A stretch of 64,000 nucleotides of DNA from Psychrobacillus insolitus (GTDB lineage: Bacteria > Bacillota > Bacilli > Bacillales_A > Planococcaceae): NCBI RefSeq assembly GCF_003254155.1, contig NZ_QKZI01000008.1:1-64000 (forward strand). The letters run 5' to 3'. Shown here piece by piece: positions 43,281-51,669 of the stretch. Both the position numbers and the translations under genes were made by a program. The first letter of the stretch is position 1, and every line of letters begins with the position of its first letter. The notes under the pieces were generated by a model. It worked only from the letters and a program-made list of their open reading frames with translations. It searched no databases and was not told where the DNA came from.

Positions 43281-43312
43281 TTTTGTAAATAACTGCTGTC
43301 TATCTGGTTATT

Positions 43313-43348
43313 ATTATATTATTCAGATATTCTTTAAGATAGCTATCT
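43313..43348 (-). promoter_or_regulatory. candidate promoter and palindromic operator of the aromatic operon
   Basis: A TATAAT -10 on the minus strand (43313-43318) has no good -35. At the -35 position sits a perfect 12-bp palindrome, AGATAGCTATCT (43337-43348). A weak -35 replaced by a regulator site is typical of activator-dependent promoters, so the divergent XylR_N/PucR-type regulator may bind here (inference). Confidence 0.45.
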
Positions 43349-43566
43349 AATGTACTCAAGTTTACTGTTTTTTCAGACATTACATACTAATTGAACTTTC
43401 TTAATGTTCTAAAAATTGAGTGGTGTTAGGGGTTTACAAACAAATCTATTGTTAATAGAAAGTAAAAGAATACTTTAAAAAACACTTTTTTCTATTAATA
43501 TTGCCTGCGTTTCTTCATACTAATAGGCAGCCTGGCACAAAATTTTGAACTTCTATACTGTCATAC

Positions 43567-43641
43567 ACGTTGCAAATTTACCCATTGCTTTTCTGAATAA
43601 TAATAAATGATCCATTTTACATTCACCTTTGTATTGTGATA
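43567..43641 (-). pseudogene. duplicated 5' fragment of the flavin reductase gene
   Basis: About 75 bases match the 5' part of the flavin reductase gene and its leader (39867-39939) with a few changes. Read on the minus strand it gives MDHLLLFRKAMGKFAT, one codon longer than the intact MDDLLFRKAMGKFAT, and then stops matching. Between the two divergent genes this is a gene scrap left by duplication or recombination. The rest of the ~690-bp intergenic region holds the cre sites, the promoter and AT-rich sequence, with no other gene seen. Confidence 0.75.
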
Positions 43642-43661
43642 TGTTGGTAAAGTTCTATATG

Positions 43662-43677
43662 ATGCAAACGCTTACTT
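43662..43677 (+). promoter_or_regulatory. cre-like site, one mismatch
   Basis: ATGCAAACGCTTACTT matches the cre consensus except for the A near its end. It lies ~265 bp upstream of the regulator gene and could add catabolite control or be a chance match. Confidence 0.4.
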
Positions 43678-43940
43678 TTCCAATCTTCCGAAAGTTTATG
43701 GAGCAGCATCTAAATCAGTTTAAAAAAACAACCGGAAAGTAGCTTTTCTTAAAAATAATAAACAATTAAAAAACTATGGGTATCTTAATAGTACAAACAC
43801 TCAGCTTCTATCTTCTTATTAATCCATATTTATCAACAAAAGATATTATAAAATAGCTATTATTATTTCACTAGCTTCTAGTAAATAACGCATATTGAAA
43901 ATAGAAGGTCAAAAAAATTAAAGCAAGGAGTGAAATATAA

Positions 43941-45761
43941 ATGAAGCCTAATCATTTGCACTTAAAAGATGCGTTTGACTTCCAGAAAGAAACCGTTATA
44001 AAGGGGCTTTATGAACGTGTGATTACGATCCCAATTGAAACAAGAACCGCGTTAAAAAAAGAGCTTATTTCCGTAATTGGTGAAGATAGAACAAAAGGTG
44101 TATTTACGCGATATGGCTGGCATTGTGGTGTAAGTGATGGGGAAAAATCGAAGCTATTTAAGTCCGATAGCGTTTGGGATGCAGTATATGCTGGACCTAA
44201 ATTTCACAAGTTACATGGTTACCTAGATGAAGTAGAAATTCTGGAATTGCGTACTGATAAGGATCAACTTGAATTTATTGAAGTACTATGGATTAATACA
44301 TTTGAAGCAGAGGAGCATTTAAAAACGCAAGATTTTGTTACCAAACCAGTTTGTCATACATTATGTGGCTATACTAGTGGTTACTTATCAACAGTCTTAC
44401 AACAACCAATCATAGTAAAAGAAATAGAATGTCGCGCTATGGGTCACGAGCATTGTAAATGTATTTGTATGCCTATTGAAAAGTGGGGAGACGATATCGC
44501 AAGTGAACAAAGTTATTATCAGACCACCAGCATCATCAATGAACTGGATGAAATTACAGAAAAACTAAAAATAGAGCGCGACAATTTAACCAAAGCTAAT
44601 GACATCTCTGAGCGTTTAATTGAGGAATTGTTATCAAAACAAGGAATTCAAAGGGTTGTCGACATTTTATTTGAAACTACGGGTTTAACTACCTTTATAG
44701 AAAATGAAAATCATCAAATTCTAGTTAAAGCAGGACATCTTGATACAACGCTCGACTTAAAGAAATTCAAATCAAAACATACTATTTTTACTAGCTATTC
44801 AGATGACCTTTCATTGTTACGCACACCTATTTTCTATGAACATCAAATAAAGGGTTATTGCTCATTTCTTTATACCGGCGAAGATCAACCTAATAAACTG
44901 GACAATATGATCATAGAAAAAGCAGGATTGACATCCTCGATTATCCTAATGAATGAAAATATTAAAATTAATATAGAGCAAAATATTAAAAGAAGTTTTT
45001 TAGGTGATATTTTAGAGGGCCGTTTAACAGAAGAAGAAATGTATAAAACTTCTTATTATTTGAACTTTAATTCCTCTTCATCGTACTGGATGCTTACACT
45101 CGATCGTAATATGAAGGAAGTTGACCACGAAATTGCATTTAATGAAGAGTTAATTCGACATATCAACTTATTTTTAAATGAGCGCAATATTAGTTCAATC
45201 GTTTCACATAAGCTTGATAAGGTTATTGTTCTAATTGAATACCCTACTTTTGAAGACTTGGGTATAACTCAATCAAAGTTCATCGATCAATTATTAAAAC
45301 ATTGCTCGCGACGATCTTCTAAATATAAATTCTTTGTAGGTGTAAGTACAGTGATTTCAAAGTTTATGGATATCTCAGTGCTATATAATGAAACGTTAGC
45401 TGCCCTACGTTCCATAAACGAACAATCAAATATCTCTTTTTTCAAAGAACTCGGTATTGAAAGTGTATTGTTCCAAATACAAGATGAAGTGCTAATCGAG
45501 CGTTTTGTAAATCAGCATATTGGCAAATTGCTAGCCCTAGATACAGAATCCGATTTAATCAAGACGCTTTACACATATATAGATAATGGCAATAGCATTA
45601 ACAATACAGCAAAGAAAATGTCGATGTCGATTAGTGGTTTACGCTATCGACTCACTAAAATAAGCGAAATCTTAAATCATGATCTGACTGATACACAAGC
45701 TTTATTTTCGATTTACTTAGCCATTAATATTTTAAAATCAAAAGGGATAATTAAAATATAA
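43941..45761 (+). CDS. aromatic-responsive regulator: XylR_N + V4R + PucR-type HTH
   Basis: This 606-residue protein begins with the XylR/DmpR activator N-terminal domain (about 10-120) and a V4R domain (about 120-178). The zinc ligands Cys138, Glu161, Cys164 and Cys172 keep the exact spacing of MopR (C155, E178, C181, C189). His89 and Trp117 match the MopR phenol-binding His106 and Trp134. A coiled segment (200-235) follows. A PucR-like middle domain and a C-terminal HTH_30 (NNTAKKMSMSISGLRYRLTK) replace the sigma-54 AAA+ and Fis domains. So it likely senses phenols and activates the divergent operon. AAGGAGTG precedes the ATG. Confidence 0.88.
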   Translation: MKPNHLHLKDAFDFQKETVIKGLYERVITIPIETRTALKKELISVIGEDRTKGVFTRYGWHCGVSDGEKSKLFKSDSVWDAVYAGPKFHKLHGYLDEVEILELRTDKDQLEFIEVLWINTFEAEEHLKTQDFVTKPVCHTLCGYTSGYLSTVLQQPIIVKEIECRAMGHEHCKCICMPIEKWGDDIASEQSYYQTTSIINELDEITEKLKIERDNLTKANDISERLIEELLSKQGIQRVVDILFETTGLTTFIENENHQILVKAGHLDTTLDLKKFKSKHTIFTSYSDDLSLLRTPIFYEHQIKGYCSFLYTGEDQPNKLDNMIIEKAGLTSSIILMNENIKINIEQNIKRSFLGDILEGRLTEEEMYKTSYYLNFNSSSSYWMLTLDRNMKEVDHEIAFNEELIRHINLFLNERNISSIVSHKLDKVIVLIEYPTFEDLGITQSKFIDQLLKHCSRRSSKYKFFVGVSTVISKFMDISVLYNETLAALRSINEQSNISFFKELGIESVLFQIQDEVLIERFVNQHIGKLLALDTESDLIKTLYTYIDNGNSINNTAKKMSMSISGLRYRLTKISEILNHDLTDTQALFSIYLAINILKSKGIIKI

Positions 45762-45786
45762 ATGAAGAGAAAAAAATACTAAAAGT

Positions 45787-45826
45787 AGTAGTACAAACCA
45801 AGACCATGGCTTGTACTACTATTTTT
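45787..45826 (+). terminator. terminator of the regulator gene
   Basis: AGTAGTACAA pairs with TTGTACTACT, with an inner CCA/TGG pairing, followed by five T. Confidence 0.85.
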
Positions 45827-46115
45827 ATATTAGGTTTATCAAAAAGAGTTCAGAAAATTTGTACGCATTGCTCTAGCGCTACTGCCTACTTATCACTACT
45901 TAGAAGATGATAGTTTAAATACTAAGTATTTTAAGTTTCTTCTATTGCTTAGCCCCAAATATATGTTTAATTTACCTTATATCGTAAAGATAAAAACTAA
46001 CGATACATATTAAAGTGTTGGTACTACCTGAGTTTGTAGAATTGTTAAACCTTCGTTTACAAAATGATGTAAGTATAGCATGAAAGTGGTACGATAAAAA
46101 AAGAGGTGAATTAAA
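45827..46115. other. gene-free AT-rich spacer
   Basis: About 290 bases between the regulator terminator and ywbE. I see no open frame with a ribosome binding site, no tRNA-like fold and no known repeat. The ywbE promoter should lie in the last ~100 bases. Confidence 0.6.
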
Positions 46116-46310
46116 ATGAATGGACAAAATAGAAAAGATGTAAAACCAGGTATAGAAGTATATATCATTTTGAAGAAAGACCAAAGATCGGGCCAAAAAA
46201 CAAAAGGGATTGTGAAAGATCTTTTAACTAGCTCATCTTTCCATCCCCATGGCATCAAAGTTCGATTAGCGGATGGACAAATAGGAAGAGTATGTGAAAT
46301 TTTAGGCTAA
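46116..46310 (+). CDS. ywbE: YwbE family protein
   Basis: This 64-residue protein has the DUF2196/YwbE pattern RKDVKPGIEVYIILKKDQRS and GIVKDLLTSSSFHPHGIKVR, with a small beta-barrel-like (KOW-type) look and a GQIGRV end. The family is widespread in Firmicutes and has no proven role. AGAGGTG precedes the ATG. It lies 32 bp before the amidohydrolase gene and may share a transcript with it. Confidence 0.9.
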   Translation: MNGQNRKDVKPGIEVYIILKKDQRSGQKTKGIVKDLLTSSSFHPHGIKVRLADGQIGRVCEILG

Positions 46311-46342
46311 GTACTAACGGAGAGGACAAGGAGTGGATGGTT

Positions 46343-47446
46343 ATGCAAGTAGAAAATCAAATTTTAGAGTGGTTTAATCATTTTCACGAAAATCCAGAAG
46401 TCAGTTGGGAAGAACATGAAACCACGAAAAAACTTGCAGAAATATTAGATGAATTGAAAGTACCATATCGTCGTTTTGATGATGTGACTGGGCTCCTTGC
46501 TGAAATTGGTGAAGGGAATGAAGTTATCGCTGTACGTGCAGATATTGATGCCCTTTGGCAAGAAGTGGATGGTGTTTTCCGTGCGAATCATTCATGTGGG
46601 CATGATGCTAATATTTCCATGGTACTAGGAGCTTTGTTACTATTAAAAAATGAAAAAGTAAATAAACGAATTCGTTTCATTTTCCAACCTGCAGAGGAAA
46701 AAGGAAATGGTGCAAATTCTATGATCGATAGGGGAGCATTGGAAGATGTAACGCATCTATTTGGTGTGCATTTAAGACCAATTGAAGAGCTGCCATTTGG
46801 AAAAGTTTCTCCTGCGATTCATCACGGAGCAGCTATTTTTTTAGAGGGTAAAATTAAAGGGATCGATGCACATGGTGCACGTCCACATCAAGGGAAAAAT
46901 GCAATTGACGTGATGATGTCCATTCATCAGTCTTTAAAAAATCTGTATTTCTCTCCTTTCGAATCCTATTCAGCGAAGTTAACGAAAATACAAGCCGGTG
47001 GAGAAAATGCGAATATTATCCCTGGCAACGCAGTATTTTCGATAGATGTACGTGCAGCTAAAAACCCTATTTTATTTCAACTGAAAGACCAAATAGAGAA
47101 GGATCTAGTAGCGTTGCAAAAACTATTCGATATTGAAATAGAGTGGGAATGGTATGACCTAACACCAGGGGCAGAGGTTTCGAAGGAAGCAGCTGCAATT
47201 GCAAGGGAAGGAATTATTGAAGTACTTGGGGAAAATCAGTTAGCGGAAGAAGTGATTACTTCTGGAAGTGATGATTTTCATTTTTATACTATTAGACAGC
47301 CTGAAGTAAAGGCTGCAATGATTGGCATTGGAGCAGATCTTTCACCTGGATTACATCATCCAAAAATGACGTTTAACCGAGATTCACTTCTCATAGGTGC
47401 AAAAGTGATTGCAAAAACGCTTGCAATCGTTTCAAAAAAAGCTTAA
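46343..47446 (+). CDS. M20-family amidohydrolase, AmhX-like
   Basis: This 367-residue M20 peptidase has RADIDALW and CGHDANISM as metal motifs, FQPAEEKGNG with the catalytic Glu, a GIDAHGARPHQG dimerisation segment and a late PGLHHPKMTF. It resembles B. subtilis AmhX and other N-acyl-amino-acid or peptide amidohydrolases. The start was set at the second ATG (MQVENQ), nine bases after AAGGAG; the first ATG has only three. It precedes a dipeptide epimerase gene by 34 bp, so the two probably process short peptides or peptidoglycan fragments (inference). Confidence 0.85.
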   Translation: MQVENQILEWFNHFHENPEVSWEEHETTKKLAEILDELKVPYRRFDDVTGLLAEIGEGNEVIAVRADIDALWQEVDGVFRANHSCGHDANISMVLGALLLLKNEKVNKRIRFIFQPAEEKGNGANSMIDRGALEDVTHLFGVHLRPIEELPFGKVSPAIHHGAAIFLEGKIKGIDAHGARPHQGKNAIDVMMSIHQSLKNLYFSPFESYSAKLTKIQAGGENANIIPGNAVFSIDVRAAKNPILFQLKDQIEKDLVALQKLFDIEIEWEWYDLTPGAEVSKEAAAIAREGIIEVLGENQLAEEVITSGSDDFHFYTIRQPEVKAAMIGIGADLSPGLHHPKMTFNRDSLLIGAKVIAKTLAIVSKKA

Positions 47447-47480
47447 TGAACCATTCATTTGTAAGGGAGTAAGGATATTT

Positions 47481-48596
47481 ATGATGAAAATCAAAGAAAT
47501 TGATATTTATGCAATTAGATTACCATTAGTAGACCCATTTATTATTAGCTATCATACATATGAGGATATGCCATCTATTATTGTAAAGATGACGACAGAG
47601 GATGGGCTAGTGGGTTATGGCGAAGCGGTTGCAGATGAACACGTAACTGGCGAAACATGGGAAAGTACATATGCTTTATTAAAACATACATTAGCTCCTT
47701 TACTAATTGGACAAAATCCAATGGAGTTCGAGCGGATACACGAAAAAATGGATAAAGCTGTTTATCAAGCACCAGCTGCAAAAGCTGCAATGGATATTGC
47801 ATGCTATGACTTAGTAGGGAAAAAGCTAGGAGTGCCAGTATATCAACTGTTGGGTGGTCGTTACCATGAGAAATTCCCTATTACACATGTATTGAGTATA
47901 GGAACACCTGAATCGATGGCAGAAGAAGCAGAAAAACGCATGAAAGAAGGTTATTCATCGTTTAAAATGAAAGTAGGAACAGAAGTTCAAGCAGACATTT
48001 TACGCATTCAGGCAGTACGTGCAAAAGTGGGGAAAGATGTTGCTATTCGCGTAGATGTCAATCAAGGCTGGAAAAATAGTGCCAATACTATTACCGCAAT
48101 GCGTCAGCTAGAGCAAGAGAATCTCGATTGGTTAGAACAACCAGTAGTTGCAGATGATTTTAATGGAATGGTTGAAGTGAAAGCAAAAACAAGTACGCCA
48201 CTCATGATGGATGAAGGTTTAAGAGGAATTCGTGATATGCGTGAGTTAATCGAGAAAAAAGCTGCACATAAAGTGAATATTAAATTGATGAAATGCGGTG
48301 GCATATATCCTGCTATGAAGCTTGCGCATATGGCAGAAATGGCTGGAATAGAATGTCAAATAGGTTCGATGGTAGAGTCTTCTATCGGATCAGCAGCAGG
48401 ATTCCATGTTGCATTTTCGAAAAAAGCATTTACTAGCGTAGAATTGACAGGACCGATTAAATTCTCCAAAGATGTTGGAAATCTTCACTATGATGTACCA
48501 TTTATAAAGCTAAATGAACGTCCTGGCCTAGGAATTGATATAGATGAAACAGTTTTACAAGAACTAACGCAGTATTCTACGAAAGTAATGAAGTAA
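47481..48596 (+). CDS. L-Ala-D/L-Glu-type dipeptide epimerase (enolase superfamily)
   Basis: This 371-residue enolase-superfamily enzyme has the barrel residues SSFKMKVGTE, the acid residues VDVNQGWK, ...DEGLRG and the second Lys in VNIKLMKCGG, the pattern of dipeptide epimerases like YkfB. These epimerise L-Ala-D-Glu from cell wall turnover to L-Ala-L-Glu for use as nutrient. The start was set at MMKIKEID, with AAGGGAG upstream, rather than inside the amidohydrolase gene. Specificity for Ala-Glu is family-based, not proven. Confidence 0.85.
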   Translation: MMKIKEIDIYAIRLPLVDPFIISYHTYEDMPSIIVKMTTEDGLVGYGEAVADEHVTGETWESTYALLKHTLAPLLIGQNPMEFERIHEKMDKAVYQAPAAKAAMDIACYDLVGKKLGVPVYQLLGGRYHEKFPITHVLSIGTPESMAEEAEKRMKEGYSSFKMKVGTEVQADILRIQAVRAKVGKDVAIRVDVNQGWKNSANTITAMRQLEQENLDWLEQPVVADDFNGMVEVKAKTSTPLMMDEGLRGIRDMRELIEKKAAHKVNIKLMKCGGIYPAMKLAHMAEMAGIECQIGSMVESSIGSAAGFHVAFSKKAFTSVELTGPIKFSKDVGNLHYDVPFIKLNERPGLGIDIDETVLQELTQYSTKVMK

Positions 48597-48610
48597 GAGG
48601 AAGTGTTGAG

Positions 48611-49300
48611 ATGCAAGAATGGAAGGGAATGCTTGGGGAGAAGGAATATGTAGTTCGCGAGTTGACATTGGATAGTTTAGATGATATTTTGCGTATTCAA
48701 AATATTGTTTTGGAAACTCTTGAAAAAGGGGAGTTCTTGTCTCCGTTGTCAAAAGAAGAGTTTAAGGATTCCATCTCAAAAAACTTAATGGTAGGAGCAT
48801 TTGTAGAAGATGAGTTAATCGGCTTTCGAGCACTTGCTCTTCCAGAAATAGATGAAGAACATTTAGGATACGATATAGGACTACAGGAAGCACAACTCGG
48901 CATGGTAGTGTATCAAGAAATTACGAATGTTCATCCAGCGTACCGTGGATATGGATTACAAAAAGAACTTGGTAAAATTGTCATGGATCGATTAGAACAT
49001 TCTGCGTATACACATGTATGTGCAACGGTTGCACCTTTTAATATTGCTAGCTTAAAAGATAAACTAAGCCAAAAGATGATCATTGGTGCTCTAAAAAAGA
49101 AATACGCGAATATGTTGCGCTACGTATTTTATAAAAAGCTACATGAAGAACGTGAAAAAGGCAGTGTAGAATTGCTTATCGATATGGCTGATACTGTTAA
49201 ACAACAGCAACTACTTTCAGAAGGCTGGATCGGAACAGGTTTGAAAGAAATAGAGGATGTTTGGTTCGTCATGTACGAGAAAAAAGGAACGTATTTATAA
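48611..49300 (+). CDS. GNAT-family acetyltransferase
   Basis: This 229-residue protein has an N-terminal GNAT domain with motif A ITNVHPAYRGYGLQKELG and VAPFNIASL, and ~70 extra C-terminal residues with a WFVMYEKKG end. It follows the epimerase gene by 14 bp, so it is probably the last gene of the peptide-recycling operon. The acceptor could be an amino acid or dipeptide (inference). AGAGGAAGTG provides the ribosome binding site. Confidence 0.82.
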   Translation: MQEWKGMLGEKEYVVRELTLDSLDDILRIQNIVLETLEKGEFLSPLSKEEFKDSISKNLMVGAFVEDELIGFRALALPEIDEEHLGYDIGLQEAQLGMVVYQEITNVHPAYRGYGLQKELGKIVMDRLEHSAYTHVCATVAPFNIASLKDKLSQKMIIGALKKKYANMLRYVFYKKLHEEREKGSVELLIDMADTVKQQQLLSEGWIGTGLKEIEDVWFVMYEKKGTYL

Positions 49301-49500
49301 AAACGAAGAGAGTATAAGAATTTCACCGACTTGGACCGAAGTATGTGCGGTTTTTTTGGATTGCTTTGGCCAGTTTCTTTAGCTTACACTTTTACTTAAA
49401 AGAACAACAATGGCTTAAGAAAGCACTTCTTAAACGAGCCTACCAAAAAAAAAAGTCGCATCTTCAAAATTAAGCAAAATTCACATACGACATATTTTAA

Positions 49501-49543
49501 AATAAGTGCAAATACAGGAGAAAAGTCTCTTTTTGCACTTATT
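49501..49543. other. inverted repeat in a gene-free region
   Basis: AATAAGTGCAAA pairs with TTTGCACTTATT (12 bp, perfect) with a 19-base loop. It lies in the ~655-bp region between the acetyltransferase gene and the 553-residue protein gene. That region also holds two repeats. I see no gene there, and the part before this repeat is AT-rich without a clear terminator. Confidence 0.55.
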
Positions 49544-49657
49544 AACGGATAAGTCGTATAGCCATTTTGCTATATTTTAGTAATCAGTACTAATAATTTA
49601 AATAGAAATATTCAATGTGTAGAAATGATAGATGCCTATCTATTTTTGATGGTTCAA

Positions 49658-49706
49658 AAGAGAGAGAAGCAACGTGATTGCGTCACATAGCTCCTCTCTC
49701 TTTTTC
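49658..49706. repeat. ~49-bp palindromic repeat, copy A
   Basis: The minus strand reads GAGAGAGGAGCTATGTGACG, then CAATCACGTTGCTTCTCTCT. It folds into a hairpin with flanking A/T runs and may act as a terminator. It is a close match to a second copy near 59.75 kb, in both stems and the GTGAC/ACGT core. Confidence 0.7.
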
Positions 49707-49757
49707 TCGTTTATCCTGTCTACTATAAGTTACGTCCAAAGGCTTTTCTAAAATGAC

Positions 49758-49878
49758 GTCTAGCTCCAGCGCCTTGCCCCTCGGGGTCAAATGGGGAATC
49801 ACTGCGGTGGCTGAGGAGCTGCCTCCTCGCGATTCCCCATTTGCCTGTCGGGGCAGTAATAGGCGCTTGCGCTTTTGT
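49758..49878. repeat. ~120-bp dispersed palindromic repeat, copy 2
   Basis: The segment starts GTCTAGCTCCAGCGCCTTGC and ends GGCGCTTGCGCTTTTG. The middle holds CCCCTCGGGGTC, GCGGTGGCTGAGGAGCTGCC and GATTCCCCATTTGCC. It is close to the copy near 9.5 kb over its full length. GCGCC and GGCGC ends pair, and so do GGGGAATC and GATTCCCC, giving a long imperfect hairpin. Confidence 0.88.
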
Positions 49879-49955
49879 TAAATATAAAAACTGAAACCAT
49901 TATTATTTTCTTCCGTATAGTAAGTGTGTAGAAAATTAGAAAGAAGGATGATGAT

Positions 49956-51617
49956 ATGACGTTTGTTTTTATTCTTTCGGCAATTGCAGCAATTGTTACT
50001 GCATTATTAGTCGTACCGTTAACAGCTAAAAGGAAGGACATGATGCCTTCTTTAATTAGTCTAGCGATTTTATCTTTTATCGTATTAGCAATTATATATT
50101 ACGTAACAAATTTAGACCGTAATTGGACGGCTTTATGGCCTTGGTTAGTACTTGCTACGTTAGCTGGGACAATTCTTTCAAGAGGCAATGAGCAAAAGCT
50201 AAAGGGTGTGCTTTTCCTTGGTAGTTTAGGCTTTGCTATTTTCATGTTGTCTGCACCATTTTGGAATGCAGATGATAAATATGAAGTCTCAAAAATGGCT
50301 GAACAAGTAGAAATAGAGGCTTTTGATGAAACAAAAACACCTGCAAGTGTACCACCAAAATTTGCAAGAAATAAAATGAAAAAAGCATTTGGGCAAGTAC
50401 CAAATACCAGTTATTATGAGTTAGGAAATTTACAAATTCAAAAAATAAAAGATGAATATGTATATATTGCACCAGTCGAGTTTTCTGGAATATTCAAATG
50501 GTGGAACGGAGATATTACACCTGGATACTTTAGAATGAGCGCAACAGATTCTTCGGATAATCCGAAATTCTTAGCAGCTGAGATGTCTTATACACCATCA
50601 TCTTATTTCCATAAAAACTTAGAAAGACATATGCGTATGAAGCATCCTACAAAGATTTTCCACGGAGATACGCAGCTTGAAATTGATGAAGATGGAAAAC
50701 CGTACTATATCCGTTCTTATGGGAAATTCATCTCTGCTCGAAACGGCTTTGAAGTGGAAGGTATTGTAGCAGTCGATCCTGCAACCGGTCAAACAGATTC
50801 TTATAAACTGGCAGATGTTCCTAGCTTTATAGACGGAGCGGTATCACCGGAAACAGTTAGTTTGCAAAATAGCTATTACGGGAAATATGTTCATGGTTTT
50901 ATCAATAGCCTTTTTGGTAAAAAAGATGTGAAGTTACCTTCTGATGAAGGAACAGAAGCAAATGTTAGTCCAATTTTCGGTGAAGATGGTCAGATGTATT
51001 ACTTCACAGACTTCACTAGTCCGAAAGAAGGCGTCGATTCGATGCTTGGTTATTCATTAACGGATGGTCGAAGTGGAGAAGCTACTTTCTATACAGGTAA
51101 CTTAGAAGATTCTTATATGGATTCTCAAGGGGCTCTTCAAATTATTGAAAAGAAATTCATAGAGAAGAAATGGCAAGGCGAAATGCCTGTGCTGTATAAC
51201 TTCTACGGGGAAGCAAGCTGGTTAACACCAGTACTCGATTCGAATGGATTTTTACAAAATTACTTTATCGTTTCTGCTGCAAATCCGGAAATTTCGGTAT
51301 ATGGAAATACACCAAACGAAGCATTGAAATTGTACAAAACAGCAATTCAACGCGGGGGGAGCACGGTAGACGGTAGTTCAAGTGCGGAAGAGAAATCCGT
51401 ATCAGGTACTGTTGTACGTGTATTCAAAGAACGTGTAGGAGACTATACGCAAGTTTCTTTCTTGCTAGACAATAAAGATAACTACATCGTTTCTTCAGAA
51501 ATATCGCCACTTGCAGTTTATATGCAAGAAGGCGACAAGGTACAAGTGAAGTTTTTAAATACAGGAGAATTATTCCTGCCTGTAAAAGAAGTTATAATTC
51601 AAGGAATTGAACAATAA
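49956..51617 (+). CDS. large membrane protein of unknown function
   Basis: This 553-residue protein has four membrane helices in the first ~110 residues, then a ~440-residue extracytoplasmic or cytoplasmic part rich in aromatic residues. That part includes FKWWNGDITPGYFRM, PYYIRSYGKF and YNFYGEASWLTPV. The last ~70 residues (SGTVVRVFKERVGDYTQVSF) look like a small OB or beta-barrel domain. I do not recognise a family with a known role, and no catalytic signature stands out. AGAAAGAAGG precedes the ATG. Its terminator is shared with the convergent hydrolase. Confidence 0.7.
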   Translation: MTFVFILSAIAAIVTALLVVPLTAKRKDMMPSLISLAILSFIVLAIIYYVTNLDRNWTALWPWLVLATLAGTILSRGNEQKLKGVLFLGSLGFAIFMLSAPFWNADDKYEVSKMAEQVEIEAFDETKTPASVPPKFARNKMKKAFGQVPNTSYYELGNLQIQKIKDEYVYIAPVEFSGIFKWWNGDITPGYFRMSATDSSDNPKFLAAEMSYTPSSYFHKNLERHMRMKHPTKIFHGDTQLEIDEDGKPYYIRSYGKFISARNGFEVEGIVAVDPATGQTDSYKLADVPSFIDGAVSPETVSLQNSYYGKYVHGFINSLFGKKDVKLPSDEGTEANVSPIFGEDGQMYYFTDFTSPKEGVDSMLGYSLTDGRSGEATFYTGNLEDSYMDSQGALQIIEKKFIEKKWQGEMPVLYNFYGEASWLTPVLDSNGFLQNYFIVSAANPEISVYGNTPNEALKLYKTAIQRGGSTVDGSSSAEEKSVSGTVVRVFKERVGDYTQVSFLLDNKDNYIVSSEISPLAVYMQEGDKVQVKFLNTGELFLPVKEVIIQGIEQ

Positions 51618-51627
51618 TCAAGAAAAA

Positions 51628-51664
51628 GAAAGCTGTCCCTAAAGTAATGGGAAAGCTTTCTTTT
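51628..51664. terminator. bidirectional terminator
   Basis: GAAAGCTGTCCC pairs with GGGAAAGCTTTC with one mismatch, between convergent genes, with T-rich ends on the plus strand. Confidence 0.75.
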
Positions 51665-51669
51665 CCTAT

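Noticed and set aside
43660-43743. 27-codon frame MMQTLTFPIFRKFMEQHLNQ before the aromatic regulator
   Set aside because: No ribosome binding site, overlaps the cre-like site, and no family resemblance; most likely chance.
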